Positions 8,135 through 16,033 of a DNA stretch of 64,000 nt are shown here, in pieces. Positions within the stretch are counted from its first letter, which is position 1; every line of letters starts with the position of its first letter. Made by a program: the position numbers and the translations under genes. Location: the NCBI RefSeq assembly GCF_005233835.1, contig NZ_SZQA01000030.1, forward strand, positions 1-64,000. The letters are read 5' to 3'. The notes under the pieces were generated by a model. It made no database searches. It had not been told where the DNA came from and saw only the letters and a list, made by a program, of their open reading frames with translations. The stretch is from Herbidospora galbida (GTDB lineage: Bacteria; Actinomycetota; Actinomycetes; Streptosporangiales; Streptosporangiaceae).

Positions 8135-9448
8135 GTGATCTTCAACGAGGGAACCCGCGGCTTCCGGGCTTACACGACGAAACATCTCGACGACCTGCTT
8201 CGCGAGAAGGCCGGGTTCGGCGAGGAGGCGCGGCTACGGGTCCGCGCGGTGGCGACGGTGCTGCCGTTCCGCACCAACGCCTACGTCGTCGACGAGCTCA
8301 TCGACTGGTCTGCGGTCCCCGACGATCCGATCTATCGGCTCGTCTTTCCTCAAGAGGACATGCTGCCCGAAGCGGATGTCTCCCGTCTGGCGAACCTCAT
8401 CAGGACGAACGCCCCGGTCAAGCAGCTGACCGCGGCGGCCAACGAGGTGCGCATGGGGCTCAACCCCCATCCGGCCGGTCAGCTTGACCTGAACGTGCCC
8501 AAGATCGGCGACGAGCCGGTGCCCGGTATGCAGCACAAATACCCCGAGACCGTGCTGTTCTTCCCCAAGCAGGGGCAGACCTGCCACGCCTACTGCACCT
8601 ACTGCTTCCGCTGGGCCCAGTTCATCGGCGAGCCCGATCTGAAGTTCGCCTCCGGCGACGTCGACGCGCTCGTCGGCTACATCCGCCGTCACCCCGAGGT
8701 GACGTCGGTGCTGTTCACCGGCGGCGACCCCATGATCATGGGAGAGGCGGTGCTGCGCCGCTACGTCGAGCCGCTGCTCGACCTGCCGCAGATCGACTCG
8801 ATCCGCATCGGCACCAAGTCCCTGGCCTACTGGCCCGGCCGGTTCGTCACCGACCCCGACGCCGACGACACCCTCAAGCTGTTCGAGCAGGTGGTCAGGT
8901 CGGGCAAGAACCTCGCGTTCATGGCGCACTTCTCGCACCCTCGGGAGCTCGAACCCCAAGCGGTGGGTTCGGCCGTGCGGCGAATCCTGGACACCGGCGC
9001 CACGGTCCGGACCCAGGCCCCCCTCATCCGCACGATCAACGACGACGCGGCCACCTGGGCGCACATGTGGCGCCGGCAGAACGCGATGGGCATGGTGCCC
9101 TATTACATGTTCGTCGAGCGGGACACCGGGCCGCAGGACTACTTCGCGGTGCCGCTGGCCGACGCGTACGAGACCTTCAGAGACGCCTATGCCCAGGTCT
9201 CCGGTCTCTGCCGGACGGTCAGAGGTCCCTCGATGTCGGCCACCCCCGGCAAGGTCTGCGTCGACGGCGTGACCGAGATCAACGGGCAGCGCGTGTTCGT
9301 GCTCCACTTCATCCAGGCCCGCGACCCCGAGTTGGTCGGCCGTCCCTTCTTCGCCCGGTACGACCCCACCGCCGTCTGGCTGACCGACCTGCGGCCCGCG
9401 TTCGCCGACCGCTTCCCCTTCGAGCCGGCGGCTCCGGTCGCGGCCTGA
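8135..9448 (+). CDS. KamA-family radical SAM aminomutase-like protein
   Basis: 437-residue radical SAM enzyme of the lysine 2,3-aminomutase family. The [4Fe-4S]/SAM motif C-x3-C-x2-C is at residues 150, 154 and 157 (CHAYCTYCFRW), followed by LFTGGDP, which is typical for SAM binding. A lysine in ATPGK aligns with the PLP-binding lysine of KamA. The two aspartates that hold the lysine side-chain ammonium in KamA are not conserved at the matching places (VERDTGPQDYF and SMSATPGK), so lysine is probably not the substrate. The GTG start at 8135 has AAGGGAAGG 4-5 bases upstream. No neighbour hints at the pathway. Confidence 0.85.
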   Translation: MIFNEGTRGFRAYTTKHLDDLLREKAGFGEEARLRVRAVATVLPFRTNAYVVDELIDWSAVPDDPIYRLVFPQEDMLPEADVSRLANLIRTNAPVKQLTAAANEVRMGLNPHPAGQLDLNVPKIGDEPVPGMQHKYPETVLFFPKQGQTCHAYCTYCFRWAQFIGEPDLKFASGDVDALVGYIRRHPEVTSVLFTGGDPMIMGEAVLRRYVEPLLDLPQIDSIRIGTKSLAYWPGRFVTDPDADDTLKLFEQVVRSGKNLAFMAHFSHPRELEPQAVGSAVRRILDTGATVRTQAPLIRTINDDAATWAHMWRRQNAMGMVPYYMFVERDTGPQDYFAVPLADAYETFRDAYAQVSGLCRTVRGPSMSATPGKVCVDGVTEINGQRVFVLHFIQARDPELVGRPFFARYDPTAVWLTDLRPAFADRFPFEPAAPVAA

Positions 9449-9712
9449 CCCCAAGGAGACGGAAAACAATTCCCCCCGGCCCGGGAGCCGCGTTTACCGT
9501 GCCTTTCTCCCGGGCCGGATGTGAATTCCCACCATGTGCCGCGAAGTCGGGCGTCCTCCAGCCCGTCGGCGTTGTGACTCCCGGTCACCGGGCCGTTTCT
9601 CGTGGTGATAGAAATTCGGCCTAGCCAATCGGCCGGCGCGAACCCGCGCCGGTTACGCGGGGGTTCTCGGTTCCCGTTCCCTGACCTGGGACGGGACTCA
9701 GGAGGCATTTAC
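9449..9712. other. intergenic region with hairpins before the secreted-protein gene
   Basis: An 11-bp inverted repeat (9477-9487 with 507-517 of the same kilobase, 19-base loop) follows the KamA-like gene and may end its transcript. A second hairpin with stem CCGGCGCG/CGCGCCGG and loop AACC lies at 9633-9652, within the likely 5' leader of the next gene. I compared this leader with the c-di-AMP (ydaO) riboswitch common before actinomycete secreted wall enzymes and saw no match. Confidence 0.5.
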
Positions 9713-10171
9713 ATGAAGCGAATGATCAAGGCAGCCATCGTCGTCGCGACCTTCGGCGTCGCAGCGATGTTCGCCGCGCCCGCTCAGGCCGCGGACGACC
9801 CGATCTCCAGCCTGCTCGGCGGCGCCGGCGGCAACCCGGTCTCCGGCCTGCTCAACGGCCTGCCGGTCGGCGGCCAGCTCCCGGGTCTCCCGGGCGCCAA
9901 CCCGGTCGGGCAGCTCACCGGCGCCCTGCCCGCCCTCCCGGGCGCGAGCCTGCCGGTGCAGGCCACCCCGATGACCGCGCGCAGCAACGACGTCTCGACC
10001 CAGCTCGCCCCCGCGCTGGACGCCCTCACCGGCGCCGCGGGCCAGATCGCCGGTGGAGCCGACCAGATCAGCGGCGCCAGCAAGGACCTGACCGGTTCGG
10101 CCACCCAGGTGAGCAAGGCCGCCCAGGGTCTGTCGGGCGCGGTCAAGAACATCGTCTCGGGCACCCGCTAA
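9713..10171 (+). CDS. small secreted protein, Gly/Leu/Pro-rich then helical
   Basis: 152 residues. Residues 1-28 form a Sec signal peptide (two basic residues, a hydrophobic core, AQA cleavage site). Residues 30-85 are a low-complexity run of short Gly-Leu-Pro phrases (GNPVSGLL, GLPGANPVGQL). Residues 95-152 are an amphipathic helical stretch with spaced G-A-x-Q-I and S-x-x-L repeats. AGGAGG lies 7 bases before the ATG. Likely exported and perhaps wall- or surface-associated; no known family recognised. It is comparable in style to the other small secreted gene at 19086-19412. Confidence 0.8.
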   Translation: MKRMIKAAIVVATFGVAAMFAAPAQAADDPISSLLGGAGGNPVSGLLNGLPVGGQLPGLPGANPVGQLTGALPALPGASLPVQATPMTARSNDVSTQLAPALDALTGAAGQIAGGADQISGASKDLTGSATQVSKAAQGLSGAVKNIVSGTR

Positions 10172-10227
10172 GTGCCTCTCGGACACGTTGGCGTGGCCAC
10201 GTCAACGTTTCCGTACCTCTGACATGT

Positions 10228-10266
10228 GAAAACGGCCGGTGCCTTCGGGAGGCACCGGCCGTTTTC
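10228..10266. terminator. bidirectional terminator
   Basis: Perfect 16-bp stem GAAAACGGCCGGTGCC / GGCACCGGCCGTTTTC with a 7-base loop. The A-run and T-run at the stem bases let it act on both strands. It ends the secreted-protein gene on the plus strand and the 53-residue gene on the minus strand, whose stop codon lies inside the stem. Confidence 0.92.
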
Positions 10267-10426
10267 AGTTTGCCCAGGGGCGCACGGAGGTGCGCCTGGC
10301 GATCTGTGCCTGCAGTCTGGCCATCTGCCAGTGCAGTTCGATGAGCTGCTCGGTCAGCAGGGCAGGTGAAAGTTCAGACGGGTCTTCGTCGGCCAGATGA
10401 TCGATGGCCGTCACCAGCTCACTCAT
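10265..10426 (-). CDS. small helical protein (53 aa)
   Basis: Open frame ATG (10426) to TGA (10265-10267), 53 residues, acidic at the start and basic at the end (MSELVTAIDHLADEDPSELS ... ARRTSVRPWAN). GGGAGG lies about 6 bases before the ATG, a strong ribosome binding site. The central part (LLTEQLIELHWQMARLQAQI) should form one long amphipathic helix. It faintly resembles the start of DUF222 (13E12-type) proteins, so it could be a stand-alone relative or a remnant. The stop codon overlaps the terminator stem, which argues for a genuine compact gene. Confidence 0.6.
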   Translation of the reverse strand: MSELVTAIDHLADEDPSELSPALLTEQLIELHWQMARLQAQIARRTSVRPWAN

Positions 10427-10503
10427 CCCGCCCTCCCAGTGCATCGGCGTTCCTTAGATCGAATCCCCGTTCGAATCATAATGGAACACCGGGCGCAGCG
10501 GCA

Positions 10504-11040
10504 TCAGCTTTCGTACACCGGTGCGATGAATCCGCGCGCGAGGGTGTGGGCGGTGATGTTGAAGCCCACCACGGCCGGGTTGGCGTCGGGGTCGACCCCG
10601 AGCTTGTCGGTGTCGAGGGCGTGCACGGCGAACAGGTAGCGGTGCGGCAGCCCGGGGGGCGGCGCGGCGCCGCCGTACTCCTTGAGGCCGTAGTCGTTCC
10701 TGGTGTGTACGGCGCCCGCCGGCAGCCCCGCGAAGTCGGGCCCGTTGCCGGCGCCCTCGGGGAGCTCGGTGACCGAGGCCGGGATGTCGAACACGAGCCA
10801 GTGCCAGAAGCCGCTGCCCGTGGGGGCGTCGGGGTCGAAGCAGGTGACCGCGTAGCTCTGGGTGCCCTCGGGGGCGCCCGACCACGTCAGGCGCGGGGAG
10901 ACGTTCTCGCCGGAGAAGCCCCAGTCGTTGAAGACGTGGCGGTCGGGCAGCGTCGCGCCGTCGGTCAGCCCGGAGGCCTCGACGGTGAGCGCCGGGACCT
11001 CCGGCAGGTGGTCGTAGGGAATGGGTGCTGGCGTCGGCAT
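10504..11040 (-). CDS. YbhB/YbcL-type PEBP family protein
   Basis: 178-residue phosphatidylethanolamine-binding protein homologue (Raf kinase inhibitor-like). It has the ligand-pocket motifs N-V-S-P-R-L-T-W, F-D-P-D-A-P-T-G-S-G-F-W-H-W and the Gly-Gly-Ala-x-P-P motif (EYGGAAPPPGLPHRY). No signal peptide, so cytoplasmic. Function in bacteria is poorly known; a small-ligand binding or inhibitor role is usual. The downstream 53-residue gene follows after about 80 bp. Confidence 0.9.
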   Translation of the reverse strand: MPTPAPIPYDHLPEVPALTVEASGLTDGATLPDRHVFNDWGFSGENVSPRLTWSGAPEGTQSYAVTCFDPDAPTGSGFWHWLVFDIPASVTELPEGAGNGPDFAGLPAGAVHTRNDYGLKEYGGAAPPPGLPHRYLFAVHALDTDKLGVDPDANPAVVGFNITAHTLARGFIAPVYES

Positions 11041-11096
11041 GGCCGCTTCTCCGCTCGGGATAGGTCGCGATCTTCTGCGGGCCTATCCTCTACCAC

Positions 11097-11927
11097 TCAC
11101 GCCTTGTTGTAGGCGCCGATCACCTCGGCCGGGTCGCCGTCCATCTTGATCTTGCCCTTGTGCAGCCAGATGACCCGGTTGCAGGTCTCCTCGATGACGT
11201 CGAGGTTGTGGGCGACCAGGAAGACGGTGCCGGCCGACTCGCGCATTTGCATGATGCGCTTCTGGGAGCGCTTGCGGAACTCGCGGTCACCGGTGGCCAG
11301 TGCCTCGTCGATCAGCAGCACGTCGTGTACCTTCGCCGACGCGATGGCGAACCGCAGGCGGGCGCCCATGCCCGACGAGTAGGTGGACATGGGGAACTGG
11401 ACGAACTCCCCGATGCCCGAGAAGTCGACGATCTCGTCGTACTTGGCCCTGACCTCCGAAGGGGTCATGCCCATCGCGTAGCAGCCGAGGGTGATGTTGC
11501 GCTCGCCCGTGAGCTCCTTCATCAGGGCGGCGTTCACGCCCAGGAGCGAGGGCTGGCCGTCGGTGTAGACGGCGCCCGAGTGCGGCGGCAGCAGCCCGGC
11601 GATGGCGCGCAGCAGGGTCGACTTGCCCGAGCCGTTGCGGCCGATGATGCCGATCGCGTCGCCGTGGCGGGCCACGAAGGAGACGCCCTTCACGGCGTGG
11701 ACCTCGCGCATCTGCGGGCGGCCCTGGCGCTTCACCAGTCGCAGGAGGGCGGTGGCGGCGTTGCCCTTCTCCTCGGCCGAGGTCGCACCGTAGACCTTGT
11801 AGACGATGTGGAGGTCGTCGACGATGACGGTCGGAGTGCCGGTGGCCGACGACTTCGCGGTCGCCTCCTGCTCTTCGGCGGTCAACGGCCACACCCTTTC
11901 CATCGCCATCGGCTTCGCCTCAGCCAC
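11097..11927 (-). CDS. ABC transporter ATP-binding protein for wall polymer export (TagH/Wzt-like)
   Basis: 276-residue ATPase with Walker A GRNGSGKST, a signature region around YSSGMGARLRFAIA and Walker B VLLIDEALATGD. These are hallmarks of the polysaccharide and teichoic-acid exporter ATPases (TagH, Wzt, mycobacterial Rv3781). The GTG start at 11927 overlaps the permease stop by 8 bp and has AGAGAGG 7 bases upstream, so the pair is translationally coupled. A longer frame exists but would overlap the permease further. It would energise export of a wall glycopolymer across the cytoplasmic membrane. Confidence 0.92.
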   Translation of the reverse strand: MAEAKPMAMERVWPLTAEEQEATAKSSATGTPTVIVDDLHIVYKVYGATSAEEKGNAATALLRLVKRQGRPQMREVHAVKGVSFVARHGDAIGIIGRNGSGKSTLLRAIAGLLPPHSGAVYTDGQPSLLGVNAALMKELTGERNITLGCYAMGMTPSEVRAKYDEIVDFSGIGEFVQFPMSTYSSGMGARLRFAIASAKVHDVLLIDEALATGDREFRKRSQKRIMQMRESAGTVFLVAHNLDVIEETCNRVIWLHKGKIKMDGDPAEVIGAYNKA

Positions 11928-12831
11928 GTCCGTACCTCTCTTCGGCGCGCCAGAAGTACCAGAATCCGATGACAAGGGCGAACACGGCCCAGAATATGGC
12001 AGTCGTCCAGGCCCACTGGGGCGGGGTGTGGCTTTGGATCAGCAGGTCACGCATGAGCTCGATGTAGGCCGCGGCCGGGTTGAGCTCCATGATGTACTGC
12101 ACGAACGCCAGGGACTCGGGCAGGTCGGCGACCCGGTCGGGGATGCTGAAGAAGACGCCCGAGGCGTAGAGCCACGTCCGCATGATGAACGGGAGCAGCT
12201 GGTTCATGTCGCGGGCGAAGGCGCCGACGCGGGCCATGAAGAGGCTGGCTCCGATGTTGAAGGTGAGCTGGAGCAGCAGCGCGACCGGGATGAGCAGCCA
12301 GTAGAGGGTGAGCGGCTCGCCGGTGAGGAGCACGATCCCGATGAGCACCAGCATCGACCACAGCAGCTGCTGGAGTTCCTGCACCGCGTAGGCCAGCGGC
12401 AGCGCGGCTCTCGGGAAGTGGAGCGCCCGGATCAGCGACAGGTTGTTCGAGATCGACTTGGCGCCGCCGCTGACGGTCCGCTGGGTGAAGGTGAAGATGA
12501 AGACGCCGGTGATCAGGAAGGCCGTGTAGTTGGAGATGTCCTTCTTCTGATCGAGGATGACGCCGAACATCAGGTAGTAGACGCCGGCGTTCAGAAGCGG
12601 CGTGAGGAGCTGCCAGAGCTGGCCCAGCATCGACTGGCTGTATTTGGAGACGTTGCGCGACGTCGCGTACTTGAGCACGAAGTGCCGGCGGGCCCAGAGC
12701 TGCCCCACGTAGAAAGGCAGGCTCGGGCGCGCGATCGCGCGACGGAGGCCGTGACGCTTCGCGAGCGCGGCCAGCGATTCCGTCGCTGCGCCGCCCTGCG
12801 CGTCCGCGACGGCGGAATCCGGCTGGCTCAT
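11920..12831 (-). CDS. ABC-2 type permease for wall polymer export (TagG/Wzm-like)
   Basis: 303-residue membrane protein with about six hydrophobic segments starting near residue 90 and a cytoplasmic N-terminus containing the conserved QLWQLLTPLLNAGVYYLMFG entry typical of TagG/Wzm permeases. With the ATPase gene it overlaps by 8 bp it forms the complete half-transporter pair of a wall-polymer exporter. The ATG at 12831 has no ribosome binding site; instead TAGAGT lies exactly 7 bases upstream, as in leaderless actinobacterial genes. Confidence 0.92.
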   Translation of the reverse strand: MSQPDSAVADAQGGAATESLAALAKRHGLRRAIARPSLPFYVGQLWARRHFVLKYATSRNVSKYSQSMLGQLWQLLTPLLNAGVYYLMFGVILDQKKDISNYTAFLITGVFIFTFTQRTVSGGAKSISNNLSLIRALHFPRAALPLAYAVQELQQLLWSMLVLIGIVLLTGEPLTLYWLLIPVALLLQLTFNIGASLFMARVGAFARDMNQLLPFIMRTWLYASGVFFSIPDRVADLPESLAFVQYIMELNPAAAYIELMRDLLIQSHTPPQWAWTTAIFWAVFALVIGFWYFWRAEERYGRG

Positions 12832-13307
12832 GGCAAGGACTCTATTGGATGCTGGTGAACGAGAAGCCTGCGATGGTCATCCGTTGGCTCCTCGTGGGGT
12901 CGGGCGAAGCCGCCGGTGGCGGGGGTGCCACGGCTTGGTCAAAGGTAGCCCACCAGGTCCTGATATGGGGACAACGCCACGATGGGTACCGCAAAGGTCG
13001 TACCGTGTCTCTACCAGTACACGGACATGTGTACCTTTGTGGGAGTTTTGGAGCAGTTTAAGAGGTTTGAGGCGACCTTCTTGGTATGCGTGTGACGCCC
13101 GACTGACGCACGTGTGACCGAACTGCAACGCAGCAGAGACAACACTGCGGTGTGTGGTGAGGGATGCTCGCGGACGACTGGCAGGGCGTCAGCTCGTTTG
13201 ACCGTGTCTGCAAATCTGAGGTCCCCACAAGGGCCCGAGGGTGCGCCGACCTGGACATCTCGCAGCTCAGCGCCAACGCCCATCCTTTGAGGGAGGATCT
13301 ACTCACT
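12832..13307. promoter_or_regulatory. divergent regulatory region before the peptide importer operon
   Basis: No gene seen. On the minus strand it carries the leaderless promoter of the exporter operon. Between there and the importer gene is an inverted repeat GTACAC-N6-GTGTAC at 13017-13034, a candidate operator, in a patch richer in A and T, followed by another short dyad ACAC-TGCG-GTGT near 13145. The importer gene has GGGAGGATC about 8 bases before its ATG. Confidence 0.5.
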
Positions 13308-14975
13308 ATGCGCGTATTCAAGGGCGCACAGATCATCGCCGGCACTGCCGTGCTGGCGCTCGGCCTGGCCGCCTGTGGCGGCGGCGACGAGGCCACCGAC
13401 CCTGCCGCGAGTGGCGAGGGAGCCGCCGCCGCGCCGGTCGTTGTCGAGATCGGCGAGCCGCAGCACGAGCTCGTCCCGGGTAACACCGCCGAGACCAACG
13501 GCGCCGAGGTGCTCAACGCCCTGTTCATCGGCCTGGTCAACTACGACGCTGACAAGAAGCCGATCAACCAGATCGCCGAGTCCATCACCTCTGACGACCA
13601 GACCAACTGGACGATCAAGCTGAAGGACGGCTACAAGTTCCACGACGGCACCCCGGTCGACGCCCAGAGCTTCGTCGACTCCTGGAACTACACCGCCAAC
13701 GGCGCGAACGCGTACGAGGCCAACTACTTCATGGGTTCCATCACCGGCTACGACGAGATGAACCCGGTCGACCCCGACGGCGAAGGCCCGCAGGAGGCCC
13801 CCGCGGCCACCGCGACCAGCCTCACCGGCCTCAAGGTCGTCGACCCGCTGACCTTCACGGTTCAGCTGAAGAACCCCTTCTCGGGCTTCCCCACGATGCT
13901 GGGCTACACCGCCTTCTACCCGATGCCCAAGGCCGCCTTCGGCCCTGACGGCAAGGTGACCGCCGCCTACGGCGAGTCCCCCATCGGCAACGGCCCCTTC
14001 AAGATGGCCAAGCCGTGGAAGCGCGGCGTCGAGACCAAGATCTCCCTGGTCCGCAACGACGACTACGCCGAGGCCAAGGCCAAGGTCGAGGCCGTCGACT
14101 TCGCGATCTACACCGACCTGAACACCGCCTACCGCGACCTGCAGGCCGGCAACATCGACATCATGGACCAGCTCCCGCCGGAGGTCATCGCCTCCGCCAA
14201 GGCCGAGCTGGGCGACCGCTACATCGAGCAGCCCTCCTCGGGCATCGGCTACCTGGGCTTCCCGACCAAGGTCGGCGCCGACTACGCCAAGAGCCCCGAG
14301 CTGCGCAAGGCCATCTCGATGGCCATCGACCGCAAGACCATCACCACGCAGGTCTTCTCCGGCACCCGTGTTCCGGCCGACGACTTCATCTCCCCGGTCG
14401 TGGCGGGCTACCGTCAGGGCGCCTGCGGCGAGGCCTGCACCTACGACCCGGTGAAGGCCAAGGAGCTGTGGGACGCCAACGGCGGCGCGCAGGCCGGCAC
14501 GATCGAGCTGGGCTACAACGCCGACGGCGCGCACAAGGAGTGGATCGAGGCCGTCGCGAACAACCTCCGCACCAACCTCGGCGCCACCGTTGAGCCGAAG
14601 CCGGTCGAGAAGTTCGCCACCATCCTCGACGACCTGGGCGCGGACAAGTGGAAGGGCCTCTTCCGGATGGCCTGGATCATGGACTACCCGTCGCCGGAGA
14701 ACTACCTCAAGCCGATCTTCGCGGCCAACGCCGGCTCCAACTACTCGGGGTTCAACAACAAGGACTTCGAGGAGCTGCTGAAGAAGGCCGACTCGGCTCC
14801 CACGGTCGAAGAGGGCATCGCGTCCTACCAGGCCGCTGACGACATCCTGCTGAAGGAACTGCCCTACATCCCGGTCTACTTCTACCAGACCAACGCGGCC
14901 TTCTCCTCGAACGTGAAGAACGTCAAGATCGACCCGTTCGAGCGCATCGACATCGTGAACGTCGAAAGGGCCTAA
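13308..14975 (+). CDS. peptide ABC transporter substrate-binding lipoprotein
   Basis: 555-residue SBP_bac_5 (DppA/OppA type) protein. A lipoprotein signal peptide ends in LGLAAC, so Cys21 should be lipidated and the protein held outside the membrane. The family signature region KLKDGYKFHDGTPVDAQSFV is present, as is the C-terminal YIPVYFYQTNAAFS region. It captures oligopeptides for the permeases encoded next. I chose the ATG at 13308, which gives a complete signal peptide; the longer frame adds unrelated residues. A hairpin after the stop probably allows more of this product than of the membrane subunits. Confidence 0.94.
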   Translation: MRVFKGAQIIAGTAVLALGLAACGGGDEATDPAASGEGAAAAPVVVEIGEPQHELVPGNTAETNGAEVLNALFIGLVNYDADKKPINQIAESITSDDQTNWTIKLKDGYKFHDGTPVDAQSFVDSWNYTANGANAYEANYFMGSITGYDEMNPVDPDGEGPQEAPAATATSLTGLKVVDPLTFTVQLKNPFSGFPTMLGYTAFYPMPKAAFGPDGKVTAAYGESPIGNGPFKMAKPWKRGVETKISLVRNDDYAEAKAKVEAVDFAIYTDLNTAYRDLQAGNIDIMDQLPPEVIASAKAELGDRYIEQPSSGIGYLGFPTKVGADYAKSPELRKAISMAIDRKTITTQVFSGTRVPADDFISPVVAGYRQGACGEACTYDPVKAKELWDANGGAQAGTIELGYNADGAHKEWIEAVANNLRTNLGATVEPKPVEKFATILDDLGADKWKGLFRMAWIMDYPSPENYLKPIFAANAGSNYSGFNNKDFEELLKKADSAPTVEEGIASYQAADDILLKELPYIPVYFYQTNAAFSSNVKNVKIDPFERIDIVNVERA

Positions 14976-14987
14976 GACGGCATCCAA

Positions 14988-15069
14988 CCCGGGCGGCGGA
15001 ACCCCTTGAGCCGCCCGGGATGGACCTTCACTCTTGGGGCAGCCCTACTCGGTTGCGGTGGGGCTGCCC
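14988..15069 (+). terminator. two intercistronic hairpins in the peptide importer operon
   Basis: The first stem CCCGGGCGGC (14988-14997) pairs with GCCGCCCGGG (15010-15019). The second, GGGCAGCCC (15037-15045), pairs with GGGCTGCCC (15061-15069). Neither has a T tail. The position between binding-protein and permease genes suggests mRNA 3' protection or partial attenuation rather than full termination. Confidence 0.6.
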
Positions 15070-15091
15070 TTCGTCATGATCGGGAGACCGA

Positions 15092-16033
15092 ATGGGCCGC
15101 TACGTTGTCAGGCGCCTGCTCCAGGCGATCCCTGTGCTGCTTGGCACCACGTTTCTCATCTTCACGCTCGTCTACTGGCTCCCCGGCGACCCCATTCAGG
15201 CTCTCGCCGGAGACCGGGCGGTCGACCCGGTGTTCCGGGCCACCATGCGTGAGATGTTCCATCTGGACGAACCCCTGGTAGTCCAGTACGGCTACTACAT
15301 CCAGGGCATCCTCACCGGAGACTTCGGAACGACCTTCCGAGGACTGCCGGTCTCCACCATTTTCGAAGGCAAGTTCCAGATCACCCTGAACCTGGCCATG
15401 ACGGCCCTGGTGATCGAGGCGATCGTCGGCATCGGCCTGGGCCTCATCGCCGCGCTGCGCCGCGGCAAGGCCGCCGACACGGCGATCCTCGCCTTCACGC
15501 TGCTGCTGGTGTCGATCCCGACGCTGGTCAGCGGCTTCGTGCTCCAGCTCGTGCTGGGGCTGCAACTGAAGACCTCCACGGGCATCGACTTCTTCCCCGT
15601 GGCCGGCACCTCCGAAGGCTGGCGCAGCTACCTGCTGCCGGGCATCGTGCTGGCCGGAACGTCGATCGCGTACCTGACACGACTGACCCGGACGAGCCTG
15701 ATGGAGACGCTGCGGGCCGACTACGTGCGGACCGCCGTCGCCAAGGGCATGCCACGGCGAAGAGTGCTGGGCAGACACGCGCTGCGCAACTCGCTGATCC
15801 CGCTCGTCACCTATCTGGGCGCCGACCTCGGCACCCTGATGAGCGGCGCGGTGATCACCGAGACGATCTTCAACCTCAACGGCATCGGCCGACAGCTCGT
15901 CGACTCGGTCTACCTGTCGGAGAACTCGGTGGTCGTCGGCATCGTGACCGTCCTTGTGCTGATCTTCATCGCCGCCAACCTGATCGTCGACCTCCTGTAC
16001 GCCGTCCTCGACCCCAGGATCCGCTATGAGTGA
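15092..16033 (+). CDS. peptide ABC transporter permease (DppB-like)
   Basis: 313-residue inner-membrane permease. It opens with the DppB/OppB-type start (YVVRRLLQAIPVLLGTTFLI), followed by an external loop and the binding-protein-dependent transport domain. The EAA motif region (RTAVAKGMPRRRVLGRHALRN) contacts the ATPases. Six membrane segments are expected. Its stop overlaps the start of the second permease by 8 bp, showing an operon. Confidence 0.94.
   Translation: MGRYVVRRLLQAIPVLLGTTFLIFTLVYWLPGDPIQALAGDRAVDPVFRATMREMFHLDEPLVVQYGYYIQGILTGDFGTTFRGLPVSTIFEGKFQITLNLAMTALVIEAIVGIGLGLIAALRRGKAADTAILAFTLLLVSIPTLVSGFVLQLVLGLQLKTSTGIDFFPVAGTSEGWRSYLLPGIVLAGTSIAYLTRLTRTSLMETLRADYVRTAVAKGMPRRRVLGRHALRNSLIPLVTYLGADLGTLMSGAVITETIFNLNGIGRQLVDSVYLSENSVVVGIVTVLVLIFIAANLIVDLLYAVLDPRIRYE

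Noticed and set aside
9520-9712. Possible c-di-AMP (ydaO) riboswitch before a secreted protein gene
   Set aside because: The conserved ydaO blocks are missing; only ordinary hairpins are present.
10469-10477. GTTCGAATC, resembling a tRNA T-loop
   Set aside because: No acceptor stem, anticodon arm or D arm can be formed around it; it belongs to a short dyad TCGAA/TTCGA.
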